Position numbers and translations under genes: made by a program. A stretch of 51,115 nucleotides of DNA from Chthoniobacteraceae bacterium (lineage in GTDB: Bacteria; Verrucomicrobiota; Verrucomicrobiia; Chthoniobacterales; Chthoniobacteraceae), in the NCBI GenBank assembly GCA_947479475.1, contig CANJZW010000028.1, positions 1 through 51,115 of the forward strand. The letters run 5' to 3'. Each line of letters opens with the position of its first letter. Within the stretch, counting starts at the first letter, position 1. Below are positions 26,641 to 35,320 of the stretch, one piece after another. The notes beneath the pieces are model-generated. The model worked only from the letters and a program-made list of their open reading frames with translations, had not been told where the DNA came from and made no database searches.

Positions 26641-27096
26641 CTACAGTCGAAACTTGATGACGACCTTTAGTATCTCAGCTGCGGCGGCAATCTGCACGCC
26701 GGGTTGATGGCCGTCCTGCGGATAAAAGACTGCGAAATTGCCTTGTCCCAGGGTAATGAGGGAGGACGGCGCGGACGGCGGCGCATACTTTTCCACATCT
26801 TTTTCGGTGATGTAGGGGTTCGTCACCGTAAGCGTTGCTTGCGCAGAGTGTCCGCAAAACTCAGTGCCCTGGTAGACAACCTGAATGTCGCCGTAGATCT
26901 GGTGGGCTTCCCACATTTTATCCGCACAAGGTGCCGTCCGGTAACGCTGCACGATCGCAAAAAGATCCCCGCCCTGAAGTTCATATTTGCCGTCCTCAGT
27001 CTTCGTGTCGAATGCGCGCAAGTAGGAGAAGGCCCTCGGGAAAAGTGGGTGGTGGCCTTCATAGTCTGAAGCGGCTGAGAGTTGGTCGAGGATCAT
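26641..27096 (-). CDS. YhcH/YjgK/YiaL family protein
   Basis: A 151-residue cytosolic cupin-like protein (DUF386). The conserved core is present: FDTKTEDGKYELQGGDLFAI, KMWEAHQIYGDIQVVYQGTE and FAVFYPQDGHQPGV. The His and Glu/Asp residues of these blocks bind a metal in known structures. Members occur in sugar-acid and sialic acid operons and are thought to act as sugar anomerases or isomerases. It lies on the same strand as, and after, the AraC-type gene (272 bp gap), on the edge of the oxidative sugar cluster. Confidence 0.88.
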   Translation of the reverse strand: MILDQLSAASDYEGHHPLFPRAFSYLRAFDTKTEDGKYELQGGDLFAIVQRYRTAPCADKMWEAHQIYGDIQVVYQGTEFCGHSAQATLTVTNPYITEKDVEKYAPPSAPSSLITLGQGNFAVFYPQDGHQPGVQIAAAAEILKVVIKFRL

Positions 27097-27368
27097 GGGC
27101 GAAAGGGATTTAATACGGTCAATTTTTTGCGCGTCGTGCGACCTTTATTGTCGCGCGGCGCGCTTAAATGGCGACCTTGTTTTTTTCTGGGCCTTCTCCT
27201 CGTTTAGGGTTCGGCATTGTCTAAGCGCTGAATTTTCTCGGTCGACGGCCTCAACGTGGCGACCAAGAAAGGGACCGTCTCTGGATCAAAATCGAGGAAG
27301 TGCCAAAGGAGGAGGCCACCTCAGTAACTCGGATTTTCCGGAGCTCGAATCTCAAAAAATGTAAAATC

Positions 27369-28145
27369 TCACGATCCATTCGGATTCAGCGCACAGAAGT
27401 GGCGTTGGCGGTACGCGTTTGGTGTGAGACTTGTCTGTTCTCGGAAGGCACGCGTAAACGCACTTTGGTCGTAGAATCCACAATCCAGCGCGATCGCTCC
27501 GACGGTGCGGGTGCTTGCAATGAGCTCCTGGCATGCGGCGCGGATGCGCTGTCGAATCAGGTAGCGCATTGGAGTCTCGCCCAAAAGCTTGTTGAACAAG
27601 CGCGTGAATTGCCTCTCCGAAAGGTGCGTGAGTGCTGCCAGATGGTTCGTCTCGATCGGTTCGCGGAAACGCGTGTGAAGGTGTCTTAGCGCGGGCTCCA
27701 TCTGCTGGAAGTGCTGCGTCACGCCGCCCACCTCATGCAGATCATAGAGAACAATCGCCACGCCGCAGATCCGCTCCTGAGCATCGCGAAGCGGGGCCAC
27801 CGAGACAACATACCAATTCAACGGGCCGTTAATGTCGGGCACCATCTGGGCGTAATAAGTGCGCGTCACTCCGGTGCTCATGACCCGCTGATCTTCCTCC
27901 ACAAAGCCGGTGCTCAATTCCAGGGGAAAAAAGTCCCGATCCATCTTCCCTAAGATTTGCCACTCTTGTTGGAGATTAAAAATTTTCAGCGTGCGTGCAT
28001 TTGCTGAGACGAAGCGACTTTGTTCATCCTTGGCGAGGAAGGCGATCATCGGCAAAGTGCCAAAGAGCCCTGCGAGCTGGAGGCCACCGCCTATGCGCTT
28101 GAGAAACTTGCGCTGAAACTGCAAGGCTTTATCTTTCTCGTCCAT
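27369..28145 (-). CDS. AraC-family regulator with PAS-like sensor
   Basis: The N-terminal half is PAS-like: LPMIAFLAKDEQSRFVSANA, then MDRDFFPLELSTGFVEEDQR and VSVAPLRDAQERICGVAIVL. The C-terminal half is a double HTH of AraC type: HLAALTHLSERQFTRLFNKL and IALDCGFYDQSAFTRAFREQ, ending TPNAYRQRH. I chose the start at 28145 (MDEKDKALQFQRKFLKRIGG). Starting at 28214 would leave only 2 bp to the divergent oxidoreductase start. The true start leaves about 70 bp for a shared promoter. It likely activates the divergent sugar cluster. Confidence 0.9.
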   Translation of the reverse strand: MDEKDKALQFQRKFLKRIGGGLQLAGLFGTLPMIAFLAKDEQSRFVSANARTLKIFNLQQEWQILGKMDRDFFPLELSTGFVEEDQRVMSTGVTRTYYAQMVPDINGPLNWYVVSVAPLRDAQERICGVAIVLYDLHEVGGVTQHFQQMEPALRHLHTRFREPIETNHLAALTHLSERQFTRLFNKLLGETPMRYLIRQRIRAACQELIASTRTVGAIALDCGFYDQSAFTRAFREQTSLTPNAYRQRHFCALNPNGS

Positions 28146-28216
28146 GGCCGGAAAATACCAAAACTTGGCGCTCTTGGCCAAGTAATCATGCGCCGACATG
28201 AAGATACTTCGCACCG
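28146..28216. promoter_or_regulatory. Divergent promoter region araC-type / oxidoreductase
   Basis: This 71-bp gap separates the AraC-type gene and the first gene of the plus-strand cluster, which read away from each other. It must hold both promoters and the operator if the start choice is right. I see no strong sigma-70 boxes. Confidence 0.4.
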
Positions 28217-29170
28217 ATGAAAACCGTCGCCATTTTCGGCGCCAGTGGAAAGCTTGGTCGACACGCTCTTACGGTGTTGGCACGGCGCGGGTTCGCCGTG
28301 CGCTCACTAGTGCATAGCACCCCTGTGATGGGGGATAACGTCACGTCGGTGGCGGGCTGCATCACCAATCCTGCGGCGGTAGAGCAAACCATACGAGGCG
28401 CGGATATCGTCGTTCAACTCGCGACGACGAAGGAAGACGCCGCGACGTTTTTTGATGTGAGCGTGCGGGGTACTTTCAATGTTCTGGAAGCCTGCCGCCA
28501 GCATGGAGTGAAGCAGTTTATCCTATTCGGCGGCGACGCCGCGTTGGGTATCTGGTTTTACCCGCAGTCGGAGCCGCTGGATGAGAGTCACTCCCTGAAG
28601 GCGTATCCTGGCTATTATGCCTTCTCAAAAGTGATGGAGGAGACGATGGCGCGGCAGTATACGGTTCAATACGGTTTGCCCGTGACCGTGTTGCGTTCTT
28701 CGTGGGTATTTGAGCACGACGATCTGCTTAATCATTTTTCCCTGCTCCATAACGTCAACCCAGTCGAACCGGGGCACGGTTTTGGGGAAATCACGGATGA
28801 AGTGCTTGCTCTCGTACGCGCGCAGGAAGAGCACATTCCTGTTCTCACAGATGCCGCCGGCTCACCGCTGCGCCGGCACATTGTGCATGTGGATGACGTG
28901 ATGCAGGCCTTCGATCTCATCCTGGGCAATCCAGCGGCGCTCGGGCAGACGTTCAATATCGCCGCGCCTGAACCATTTGATTATCGCGTTGCGGCGGAGC
29001 ATATTTCGAAGCGGCTTGAAGTTCCAACGCTCGAGATTTCCAGTCCGAAGTATTATCCGTTTGAGATTAATATCACCCGCGCCCGCGCGGTGCTCGGCTA
29101 CGCCCCGGAGAACGATTTCTTCCGTATGGTTGACCGTGCCATCGCCTCGCGCCAATCAGGAAAAAGGTAG
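28217..29170 (+). CDS. NAD(P)-dependent epimerase/dehydratase-type oxidoreductase (extended SDR)
   Basis: A 317-residue extended SDR. The Rossmann glycine motif is GASGKLGRH (8-16). The catalytic Tyr-Lys pair is in YYAFSK near 135-140. C-terminal substrate-binding parts are HIVHVDDVMQAFDLIL and NIAAPEPFDYRVAAEHI. This group includes UDP-sugar epimerases and sugar/uronate dehydrogenases; I cannot choose between them by sequence alone. It heads the plus-strand cluster, with the VOC gene 4 bp behind it, so the two are surely co-transcribed. Role inferred: oxidation or epimerisation of a sugar or sugar acid. Confidence 0.86.
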   Translation: MKTVAIFGASGKLGRHALTVLARRGFAVRSLVHSTPVMGDNVTSVAGCITNPAAVEQTIRGADIVVQLATTKEDAATFFDVSVRGTFNVLEACRQHGVKQFILFGGDAALGIWFYPQSEPLDESHSLKAYPGYYAFSKVMEETMARQYTVQYGLPVTVLRSSWVFEHDDLLNHFSLLHNVNPVEPGHGFGEITDEVLALVRAQEEHIPVLTDAAGSPLRRHIVHVDDVMQAFDLILGNPAALGQTFNIAAPEPFDYRVAAEHISKRLEVPTLEISSPKYYPFEINITRARAVLGYAPENDFFRMVDRAIASRQSGKR

Positions 29171-29174
29171 CACT

Positions 29175-29513
29175 ATGCGTCAATTCCACCACATCGGTAT
29201 GCCGACCGACGAACGTCAGTCTGGTGAATTCTACGTTGAAGAAACAAAAGTGTGGGTCACCGATCCGCGCAAGCATCCCTATCTTGTCGAGTATCTTCGT
29301 TTTGAGCGGGACAGTCCTGTCACTGGACCGGTCCGTGATCTTCCTCACGTCGCTTTTCGCGTGGATGACCTCGCTGCGGAGTTGGTAGGTGAAGACGTGT
29401 TAATCGAGCCGTTCGAGCCGTCGCCAAATTTTACCGTGGCGTTTGTTTTAAAGGACGGCGCGGTCATTGAGTTGATGAAATTTGAGAAGGAAAGCGACCT
29501 TCCTTGGAGATAA
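29175..29513 (+). CDS. Small VOC (glyoxalase-like) protein
   Basis: A 112-residue protein. MRQFHHIGMPT opens a first beta-alpha-beta-beta-beta module, and DLPHVAFRVDDLAAEL and FVLKDGAVIELMKF form the second. The metal-site pattern His (HHIG), His (PHVAF) and Glu (VIELM) is in place, typical of the vicinal oxygen chelate fold. The true start is the ATG at 29175, 4 bp after the previous stop; longer upstream readings run through the preceding gene in another frame. In sugar clusters such proteins may act as isomerases or lyases. The substrate is unknown. Confidence 0.8.
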   Translation: MRQFHHIGMPTDERQSGEFYVEETKVWVTDPRKHPYLVEYLRFERDSPVTGPVRDLPHVAFRVDDLAAELVGEDVLIEPFEPSPNFTVAFVLKDGAVIELMKFEKESDLPWR

Positions 29514-29517
29514 TATT

Positions 29518-30288
29518 GTGAACATTAAAAACAAAGTGATTCTCGTGACGGGAGGTACATCAGGGATTGGTGAGGCGTGCAGTCGGCATTTCGCTTCGCT
29601 CGGAGCGCGTGTTGTTATCGTCTCGAATCAAGAAGAGCGTGGCTCAGGACTTGAAAAGGAACTGCGGGCGGCGGCGATGGATGCGCGTTTCATTTTTGCC
29701 GACGTCTCTAAGGAAAAGGACGTCAGTGCGATGGTCTCGAGGGCGGTCGAACTGTATGGGCGGATTGACGGAGTGCACTGCAACGCGGGTGTATGGGGTA
29801 AAGGAAAGGTCACGGAGTTCAACGAAGAGGCATGGGAAAAAGTAATGGGCGTGAATGTGAAGAGCGTGTTTTGGACCGCGAAACACGTTGTGCCTGTGAT
29901 GGAACGTCAGGGCGGTGGAGTCTTTTTAATAACAACCTCGGTTGCAGCATTTATAGGGTTCCCCGCACACGCGTTATACTGCGCGTCGAAAGCCGCGCTC
30001 GAATCGTTGGTGCGCTGCCTAGCGGTAGATCATGCGGGCAAGGTGCGCGTTGTAGGAATCTGTCCAGGTACCATTGACACTCCAATGCTCGCGGCAAGCT
30101 GCGAGGGTTGGGATAAGCCGGTGGAGGAGCTTTACGCTGATATCGCGCGCCGCATTCCCGTGCGGCGTTTGGGCCACCCCAGCGACATCGCACAAACGGC
30201 CGCCTTTCTTTTGAGTGACGAGGCAAGCTACATCAACGGGACGTCCATCGTGCTTGATGGTGGCACAATGGCCCTGCCTCCTTGGTGA
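29518..30288 (+). CDS. SDR family oxidoreductase
   Basis: The likely start is a GTG at 29518, preceded by GGAG at 29506-29509; the protein is then MNIKNKVILVTGGTSGIG... The classical SDR signs are all present: TGGTSGIG cofactor loop, NAG (HCNAGVWG), a catalytic Ser in ITTSVAAF, YCASK for the Tyr-Lys pair, and a PGTIDTPM loop. The C-terminus SYINGTSIVLDGGTMA is usual. About 256 residues. It lies 4 bp behind the VOC gene. The family oxidises or reduces hydroxyl groups with NAD(P); a sugar-derived substrate is inferred from context. Confidence 0.92.
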   Translation: MNIKNKVILVTGGTSGIGEACSRHFASLGARVVIVSNQEERGSGLEKELRAAAMDARFIFADVSKEKDVSAMVSRAVELYGRIDGVHCNAGVWGKGKVTEFNEEAWEKVMGVNVKSVFWTAKHVVPVMERQGGGVFLITTSVAAFIGFPAHALYCASKAALESLVRCLAVDHAGKVRVVGICPGTIDTPMLAASCEGWDKPVEELYADIARRIPVRRLGHPSDIAQTAAFLLSDEASYINGTSIVLDGGTMALPPW

Positions 30289-30310
30289 AGCGACTCTAGA
30301 ATGAAACTTG

Positions 30311-31426
30311 ATGATGAAACCTGATCTCTTTAAATTTGAAAATATTCTTCAACTGGGTGGTATCCGCACTGGTTCGTTGGATACACCCGGCGCTGGCGGT
30401 GGCGGTGAGACGCGTGTCGCCTTGTTTGACACGGGCGCCGGACTCCGTTTCACCGTGGCGCTTGACCGTGGCGGCGACATTGTAGACGCGAGTTTCAATC
30501 AATTCGCTCTAGCCTACCTCACTCCCAATGGCCTGCTAGCGCCGAGCCCAGCGTATCACACAGGCACTGAGTGGTTGCGCAGCTGGGCTGGTGGGTTGGT
30601 AACAACATGCGGCCCGGAGTCCATGGGCGGTCCGCGCGAGGTGGATGGTGTCATAAGTTCTCTTCATGGCCGTTATTCCAATCAGCCAGCACAGATCGAG
30701 ACGCTTCGAAATCCCGACCCGCATCGCGGTGTCCTTGAAATGGAACTCGGACTCGTGGTGCGCGACGCCCGTATGTTTGGTCCAGTATTTGAAATTCGCC
30801 GCACCATTCGATGCACGCTCGGTGTGCCTGAAATTCACATTGAAGATGCAGTGACGAATCGCGGTGATACCCGCGTGGCGCATCATTGGCTTTACCACTG
30901 TAATCTTGGCTACCCCTTGCTTGATGCCGGTGCGCGCTTTATTTATCGGGGAGCGGCGGAGCATTGGGTTGCGCCCGCAATGCCGGGGAGAGATATTTTG
31001 CGGCCAATCGCCGCAGCGGCAATGAACAAGCTCAAGCGTGTTCCCGACCCTATGTTAGAACACACAGGGACTGGCGAACGCGGGCTGATTGTAGAGGTCG
31101 AAGCGCTACGCGACGGATGGTGCCGCATCGGTCTCATTAATGAAGCGCTCAAACTCGGTCTGGAAATCAGTTATCCAAAAAAGGCGCTGCCACGGATGGC
31201 CAATTGGCAGCACTACGGGCCGCGTGGAAGTTACGTTAGTGGCTTGGAGCCTTTCTCGGGCTCATTGCTGGGCCGCGGGCGCGATAAGCACAAGCTCGCA
31301 GAGCCATTTTTGGAGCCGGGCGAGACGAAGAAATATCAACTGAAAATCCGCGCGCTCACAGGCTCTAAAGAACTGGCGGAACTCATTCGACTCGACGGGC
31401 CGCTCAAGCCGGCAAGGTCTGCTTAA
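30311..31426 (+). CDS. DUF4432 family aldose-epimerase-like protein
   Basis: A protein of 371 residues with the galactose mutarotase-like beta-supersandwich fold of DUF4432. Visible blocks are GLRFTVALDRGGDIVDASF, the EWLRSWAGGLVTTCGPESMGGP segment, SSLHGRYSN with the conserved His, VAHHWLYHCNLGYPLLDAG and a LEISYPKKALPRMANWQHYG segment. The start is one of TTG-ATG-ATG at 30308-30314; the first ATG is used here. Members are found in carbohydrate operons and probably interconvert sugar anomers or epimers. It follows the SDR gene by 22 bp. Confidence 0.88.
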   Translation: MMKPDLFKFENILQLGGIRTGSLDTPGAGGGGETRVALFDTGAGLRFTVALDRGGDIVDASFNQFALAYLTPNGLLAPSPAYHTGTEWLRSWAGGLVTTCGPESMGGPREVDGVISSLHGRYSNQPAQIETLRNPDPHRGVLEMELGLVVRDARMFGPVFEIRRTIRCTLGVPEIHIEDAVTNRGDTRVAHHWLYHCNLGYPLLDAGARFIYRGAAEHWVAPAMPGRDILRPIAAAAMNKLKRVPDPMLEHTGTGERGLIVEVEALRDGWCRIGLINEALKLGLEISYPKKALPRMANWQHYGPRGSYVSGLEPFSGSLLGRGRDKHKLAEPFLEPGETKKYQLKIRALTGSKELAELIRLDGPLKPARSA

Positions 31427-31451
31427 AAAGCATCTCACAGACCCTCGTTTT

Positions 31452-32450
31452 ATGAGAAAAGTTAAATACGCTGTCCTTGGACTTGGGTGGTTTGGTGAAA
31501 AGCATTGCGAGGCGCTACCTGCAATTCCCAATGTCGAGCTTCACGCAGTCTGTACACGCAACCCCGAGAGGCTTCGAGATATCCAGAAGAAGTTCGGTGT
31601 CTCAAAAGTCTTCACCGACTATCACGCAATGCTTGCAGACCCTGAGGTTGAAGCGGTGAGCATCACCACAATGTGGGACCAACACGCGGCTCCTGCCATC
31701 GCCGCGCTTCAAGCTGGCAAACACGTTTTTCTTGAAAAGCCCATGGCCTCCACCTTGGCGGATTGCGACGCGATCGTGAATGCCTCCAAAGCGGCGAAGG
31801 GCTTCTTCATGGTGGGCCATATTTGTCGTTTTAACCCGCGCTATGCCGCTGCCAAGCAAGAGATCGACGCAGGAAAGATCGGCACAATTATTTCGATGTA
31901 TGCCCGCCGTAATTTGCAGTCGTGGGTCGGAGCCTCGGTGCTCGATAAAATCGGGCCGATCATCGGTGATTGCGTGCATGACACGGACTTGATGTTCTGG
32001 TTCAGCGGGTCACGTGCGATATCCGCCTACGCGCAGACGGTGCAGTTTCGTGCGCACGCCAATCCTGATCTTGGCCAGGTAATGTATCGGCTGGAGAGCG
32101 GTGCGTCGTGCATTCTGGAGTCTGTGTGGTGCATGCCGAATACCATGCCGTACCAGATTGATGAGCGCCTCGAAGTGGTCGGAACGGAGGGTTCTATATC
32201 CATCCACGACACTCATCCAAACCTTATGATTGTGGACAAGGATGGCGCGCGTTGTCCCGATACAACCTACTGGCCAATGATTCATGGCCAACTTCGCGGT
32301 GCGCTGCGGGATGAGCTCTCGTATTTTGTGAACTGTATCTCCGCTGGTACGGCACCGAGTGTCATCACGCCGGAAGAATCCCGCGAAGCGGTGCGAGCCT
32401 GCCTCGCGGCTGAAGAATCTGCAGCAAGCGGCGCGGTGGTGAAATTGTGA
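31452..32450 (+). CDS. Gfo/Idh/MocA family oxidoreductase
   Basis: 332 residues. The N-terminal Rossmann fold begins YAVLGLGWFGEKH (6-18). The EKPMAST motif near 96-102 carries the Lys that contacts NAD(P) and substrate. GDCVHDTDLMFWFSG holds the catalytic Asp-His pair of the family (DxxxHDxD-like). The C-terminal half is the expected beta-sheet domain. It should oxidise or reduce a sugar, inositol or similar polyol. No signal peptide, so it is cytosolic. It follows the DUF4432 gene by 25 bp and precedes the exported dehydrogenase by 67 bp. Confidence 0.92.
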   Translation: MRKVKYAVLGLGWFGEKHCEALPAIPNVELHAVCTRNPERLRDIQKKFGVSKVFTDYHAMLADPEVEAVSITTMWDQHAAPAIAALQAGKHVFLEKPMASTLADCDAIVNASKAAKGFFMVGHICRFNPRYAAAKQEIDAGKIGTIISMYARRNLQSWVGASVLDKIGPIIGDCVHDTDLMFWFSGSRAISAYAQTVQFRAHANPDLGQVMYRLESGASCILESVWCMPNTMPYQIDERLEVVGTEGSISIHDTHPNLMIVDKDGARCPDTTYWPMIHGQLRGALRDELSYFVNCISAGTAPSVITPEESREAVRACLAAEESAASGAVVKL

Positions 32451-32517
32451 GTCTTTGTAACGTCTTGAAACCTGTTTTTACCCCCATGCCTCCCGTCAAT
32501 AGAATGTATCAGATGTT

Positions 32518-35076
32518 ATGAAACGCCTCCTTTTTTTCATCCTCGGGTTGCCGCTTGTGGTGCTCAGTATTCCCCCTGTTGATCCACCCAAGGCGCCTGT
32601 TGTTCCCGCTGAGATCCCGCCGCAAATCGAAGTGCGACAGCCTGGAGTAAAGCTCACGCTGCTCGCGGAGCACCCCGCGCTGGTCACGCCTGTCGGGATC
32701 GATGTGGATGCGCAGAACAACATCTACCTGGTTTCATCACACACGCATTTCCCCCCCGCAGGTTATGCTGGACCAAAGCATGACGAGGTTTTGGTTTTTG
32801 ATCGCGAGGGTAAAAACAGACGCGTTTTCTACAACAAAACGGATGCCACAATGCATGTAAAGGTCGGGCCTGATGGCTGGATTTATCTGTCCGAGCGAGC
32901 GCGTATTCTGCGAATCAAAGATACGAATGGTGACGGAGTCGCGGATGTGGAAGAAACGATGGCCGTCCTTGATACAGCCGGCGTTCATCCTCACGACGGA
33001 CTCTCCGGGATGGCCTGGGATCCTGATGGGACACTCCTGTTTTCGCTTGGGGAGAATTTTGCCCAGGCCTGGACTTTGACTTCCAAGGATGGGGTGAAGA
33101 TGACTGGCCGCGGAGAAGGCGGCGTGTTTCGTTGCAATCCTGATGGCACAAAATTGCGCCGGGTTGCGCGTGGTTTTTGGAATCCCTTTGGTCTGTTTGT
33201 GCGGGCAGACGGAGAGATCTTCGCTGCGGACAACGACCCAGGCAGTCGGCCCCCGTGCCGTCTTTTGAGTATTGTCGAAGGAGCAGACTACGGTTATCAA
33301 AAAGCCTACGGTAGTGATCCCGTGCATCCATTCGTTGCGTGGAATGGTGAACTGCGCGGAACGATCGGGATGATCTATCCCTCCGGGGAAGCGCCGTGCG
33401 CGCTTGTGCCGATGGGCGGCGGCGTGATTGTGCCCTCGTGGAGCAATCATTGTCTCGATTATTTCCCACTGACACGCAAAGGCGCGGGCTACAGCTCGGA
33501 GCGGATTGAACTACTTCACGGCGGTGAATACTTTAGGCCCACTGGAATCGCTCAAGGTCCTGACGGTAACTTCTACATGACCGATTGGGTGTTTAGTTCG
33601 TATGAGTTGCACGGTCGTGGACGGTTGTGGAAGTTGGAGATAGACCATTCCAAAGCAACGTGGGTGAAAAAAACGATGGATCCGCTCAATGTCGCGTCTC
33701 GTCTTGCAAAAGACCTGCGTGAGGGGCGTGCGAAGCTCAGCACGCAACAGCTCTTTGATCATGCCCGGGGCAGTGATGCCTATCTCTCGGATGCTGCGTT
33801 GGCCGCGCTAGCCCGCGAGAGCACCGCGTGGACTACAAAATCTCTGAAAGCGCTGCCGGATAAGGACCGCGTTTGGGCGCTCGTAGCGCTGCGTCGCGTT
33901 GATTTAAAAGAGGAAAAATGGGTGCGCGCCTTACTGCCTGATGCCGATTCAGAGGTGCGCTTTGAGTGCCTGCGCTGGATCGCCGATGCTGTTTTGGTCA
34001 GCTTCAGCTCGGATGTGGAGCAAATGCTCTCGCAGCCTATTTTCGACTACCGTCTGTTCGAGGCTGTACTTGCCACCTGGAATACATTGCGGGGCAAACC
34101 TGAGGCAGGCGTCACGGATGCCTCAGTGCTAATGGAGCGCATTACCAACGCCTCCACACCGAATCGGCTAAAGGGCTTCGCGCTGCGTCTCGTGTCGGCT
34201 ACGCATCCCAAAATGAACGTGCCTTTGTTGAGGGATCTGCTCGCCGCCAACGACGTATTTCTCTCGCTCGAAGTGGTGCGTGCGCTTGTCGCCCGCAATA
34301 CTGACGACGCCCGCGGCACACTCGCGGAAATCGCTGCCGATGAGGCACAGCCTGCCGAACTGCGCGCGGATGCGATTGTCGGGCTCTCCGGCTCTGGGGG
34401 GGCAGGTCATCACGCTTTATTGGTGAAGCTAGCGGTTGATAACAACCTTGCCGTGCGCAACGAAGCGCTCCGAGCCCTGCGTTTGTCGACGCTTGATGAC
34501 GTCGCGAAGAAAGCGGTCAGGGAAACGGCTCGGCTTCATCCCGAGTCGAGTTCGCTCGTTCGGGCGTTGCTTGATCCTGCATCCATCAATGCAGACCGGC
34601 CCAAGTTCGAAGACACGGGCGCGTGGTTAAAGCGTCTCGAAGCTTTCCCGGGGAAGGGGAATGCGGAGGTTGGGAGACGGATTTTTTCCCATCCCAGTAT
34701 GGCGCTTTGTTCCAGCTGCCATCGCCACAGTGGACGCGGTAACGTCGTCGGTCCGGATCTCAGTTTCATCGCCCAGCAGGGTGATTTGCAATCGACACTG
34801 CAATCTATTCTTGAACCGAATCGCGATGTGGCGCCGCAGTTCTTCCCGACGTTGCTCAAGCTCAAAGACGGCTCCGACTTTATTGGCATCATGCTGCGCT
34901 CCTGGAAAAACGATGTCTTCCGCGATCTCACCGGCAAAGAGCGAACGTTTGAAAAGACGGACGTTGTTCAGCGCACCGAATTAACAACCTCGCTCATGCC
35001 GAGCGGTCTTGTAATGTCGTTGACGGACGAAGAATTGCGCGACCTCCTCGCGTTCCTTCGTGCTGGCAGCCATTGA
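32518..35076 (+). CDS. Exported propeller-HEAT-cytochrome c dehydrogenase-like protein
   Basis: 852 residues. It has a signal peptide (MKRLLFFILGLPLVVLSI). The N-terminal half is a sorbosone/glucose dehydrogenase-like beta propeller, the PVC membrane-bound dehydrogenase domain. It shows GIDVDAQNNIYLVSSH, RILRIKDTNGDGVADVEE, RVARGFWNPFGLFV and GPDGNFYMTDW. A middle helical part resembles HEAT repeats (about 430-690). The C-terminal cytochrome c has CSSCH at 731-735 and a GIMLRSWKNDVFRDLTGKE block of the PVC haem-binding family. It likely passes electrons from a periplasmic sugar oxidation to the respiratory chain. It ends the cluster. Confidence 0.88.
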   Translation: MKRLLFFILGLPLVVLSIPPVDPPKAPVVPAEIPPQIEVRQPGVKLTLLAEHPALVTPVGIDVDAQNNIYLVSSHTHFPPAGYAGPKHDEVLVFDREGKNRRVFYNKTDATMHVKVGPDGWIYLSERARILRIKDTNGDGVADVEETMAVLDTAGVHPHDGLSGMAWDPDGTLLFSLGENFAQAWTLTSKDGVKMTGRGEGGVFRCNPDGTKLRRVARGFWNPFGLFVRADGEIFAADNDPGSRPPCRLLSIVEGADYGYQKAYGSDPVHPFVAWNGELRGTIGMIYPSGEAPCALVPMGGGVIVPSWSNHCLDYFPLTRKGAGYSSERIELLHGGEYFRPTGIAQGPDGNFYMTDWVFSSYELHGRGRLWKLEIDHSKATWVKKTMDPLNVASRLAKDLREGRAKLSTQQLFDHARGSDAYLSDAALAALARESTAWTTKSLKALPDKDRVWALVALRRVDLKEEKWVRALLPDADSEVRFECLRWIADAVLVSFSSDVEQMLSQPIFDYRLFEAVLATWNTLRGKPEAGVTDASVLMERITNASTPNRLKGFALRLVSATHPKMNVPLLRDLLAANDVFLSLEVVRALVARNTDDARGTLAEIAADEAQPAELRADAIVGLSGSGGAGHHALLVKLAVDNNLAVRNEALRALRLSTLDDVAKKAVRETARLHPESSSLVRALLDPASINADRPKFEDTGAWLKRLEAFPGKGNAEVGRRIFSHPSMALCSSCHRHSGRGNVVGPDLSFIAQQGDLQSTLQSILEPNRDVAPQFFPTLLKLKDGSDFIGIMLRSWKNDVFRDLTGKERTFEKTDVVQRTELTTSLMPSGLVMSLTDEELRDLLAFLRAGSH

Positions 35077-35320
35077 GGGTGTGTCATTAGAGGCTACCGC
35101 TAAGCGGTTTAAGGCGGCATTGTTGGGGGCTCGTTTGTGGCGGTAGCAAGGGTCTGTGTTGTTTCCTCTGGCAACAGGCCAGCCGTGGCTCTTTTGTGCC
35201 TGGGATAAGGTGTGTGAGCAGGATCGCCCGTCGGGTGTCTTGTTTCCAACACACCACCCAGCGCTGTTCGATTGAGAGAAGCAAACAGCGGCGACGCACG
35301 GATACGCCTTGTTGTCGGGG

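Noticed and set aside
27097..27368. Possible small gene between the YhcH and AraC-type genes
   Set aside because: No frame has a good start and protein-like composition; stops occur in all frames.
35077..35320. Terminator or small RNA between convergent genes
   Set aside because: Only very short palindromes (accgct-a-agcggt) without a U-run were seen.
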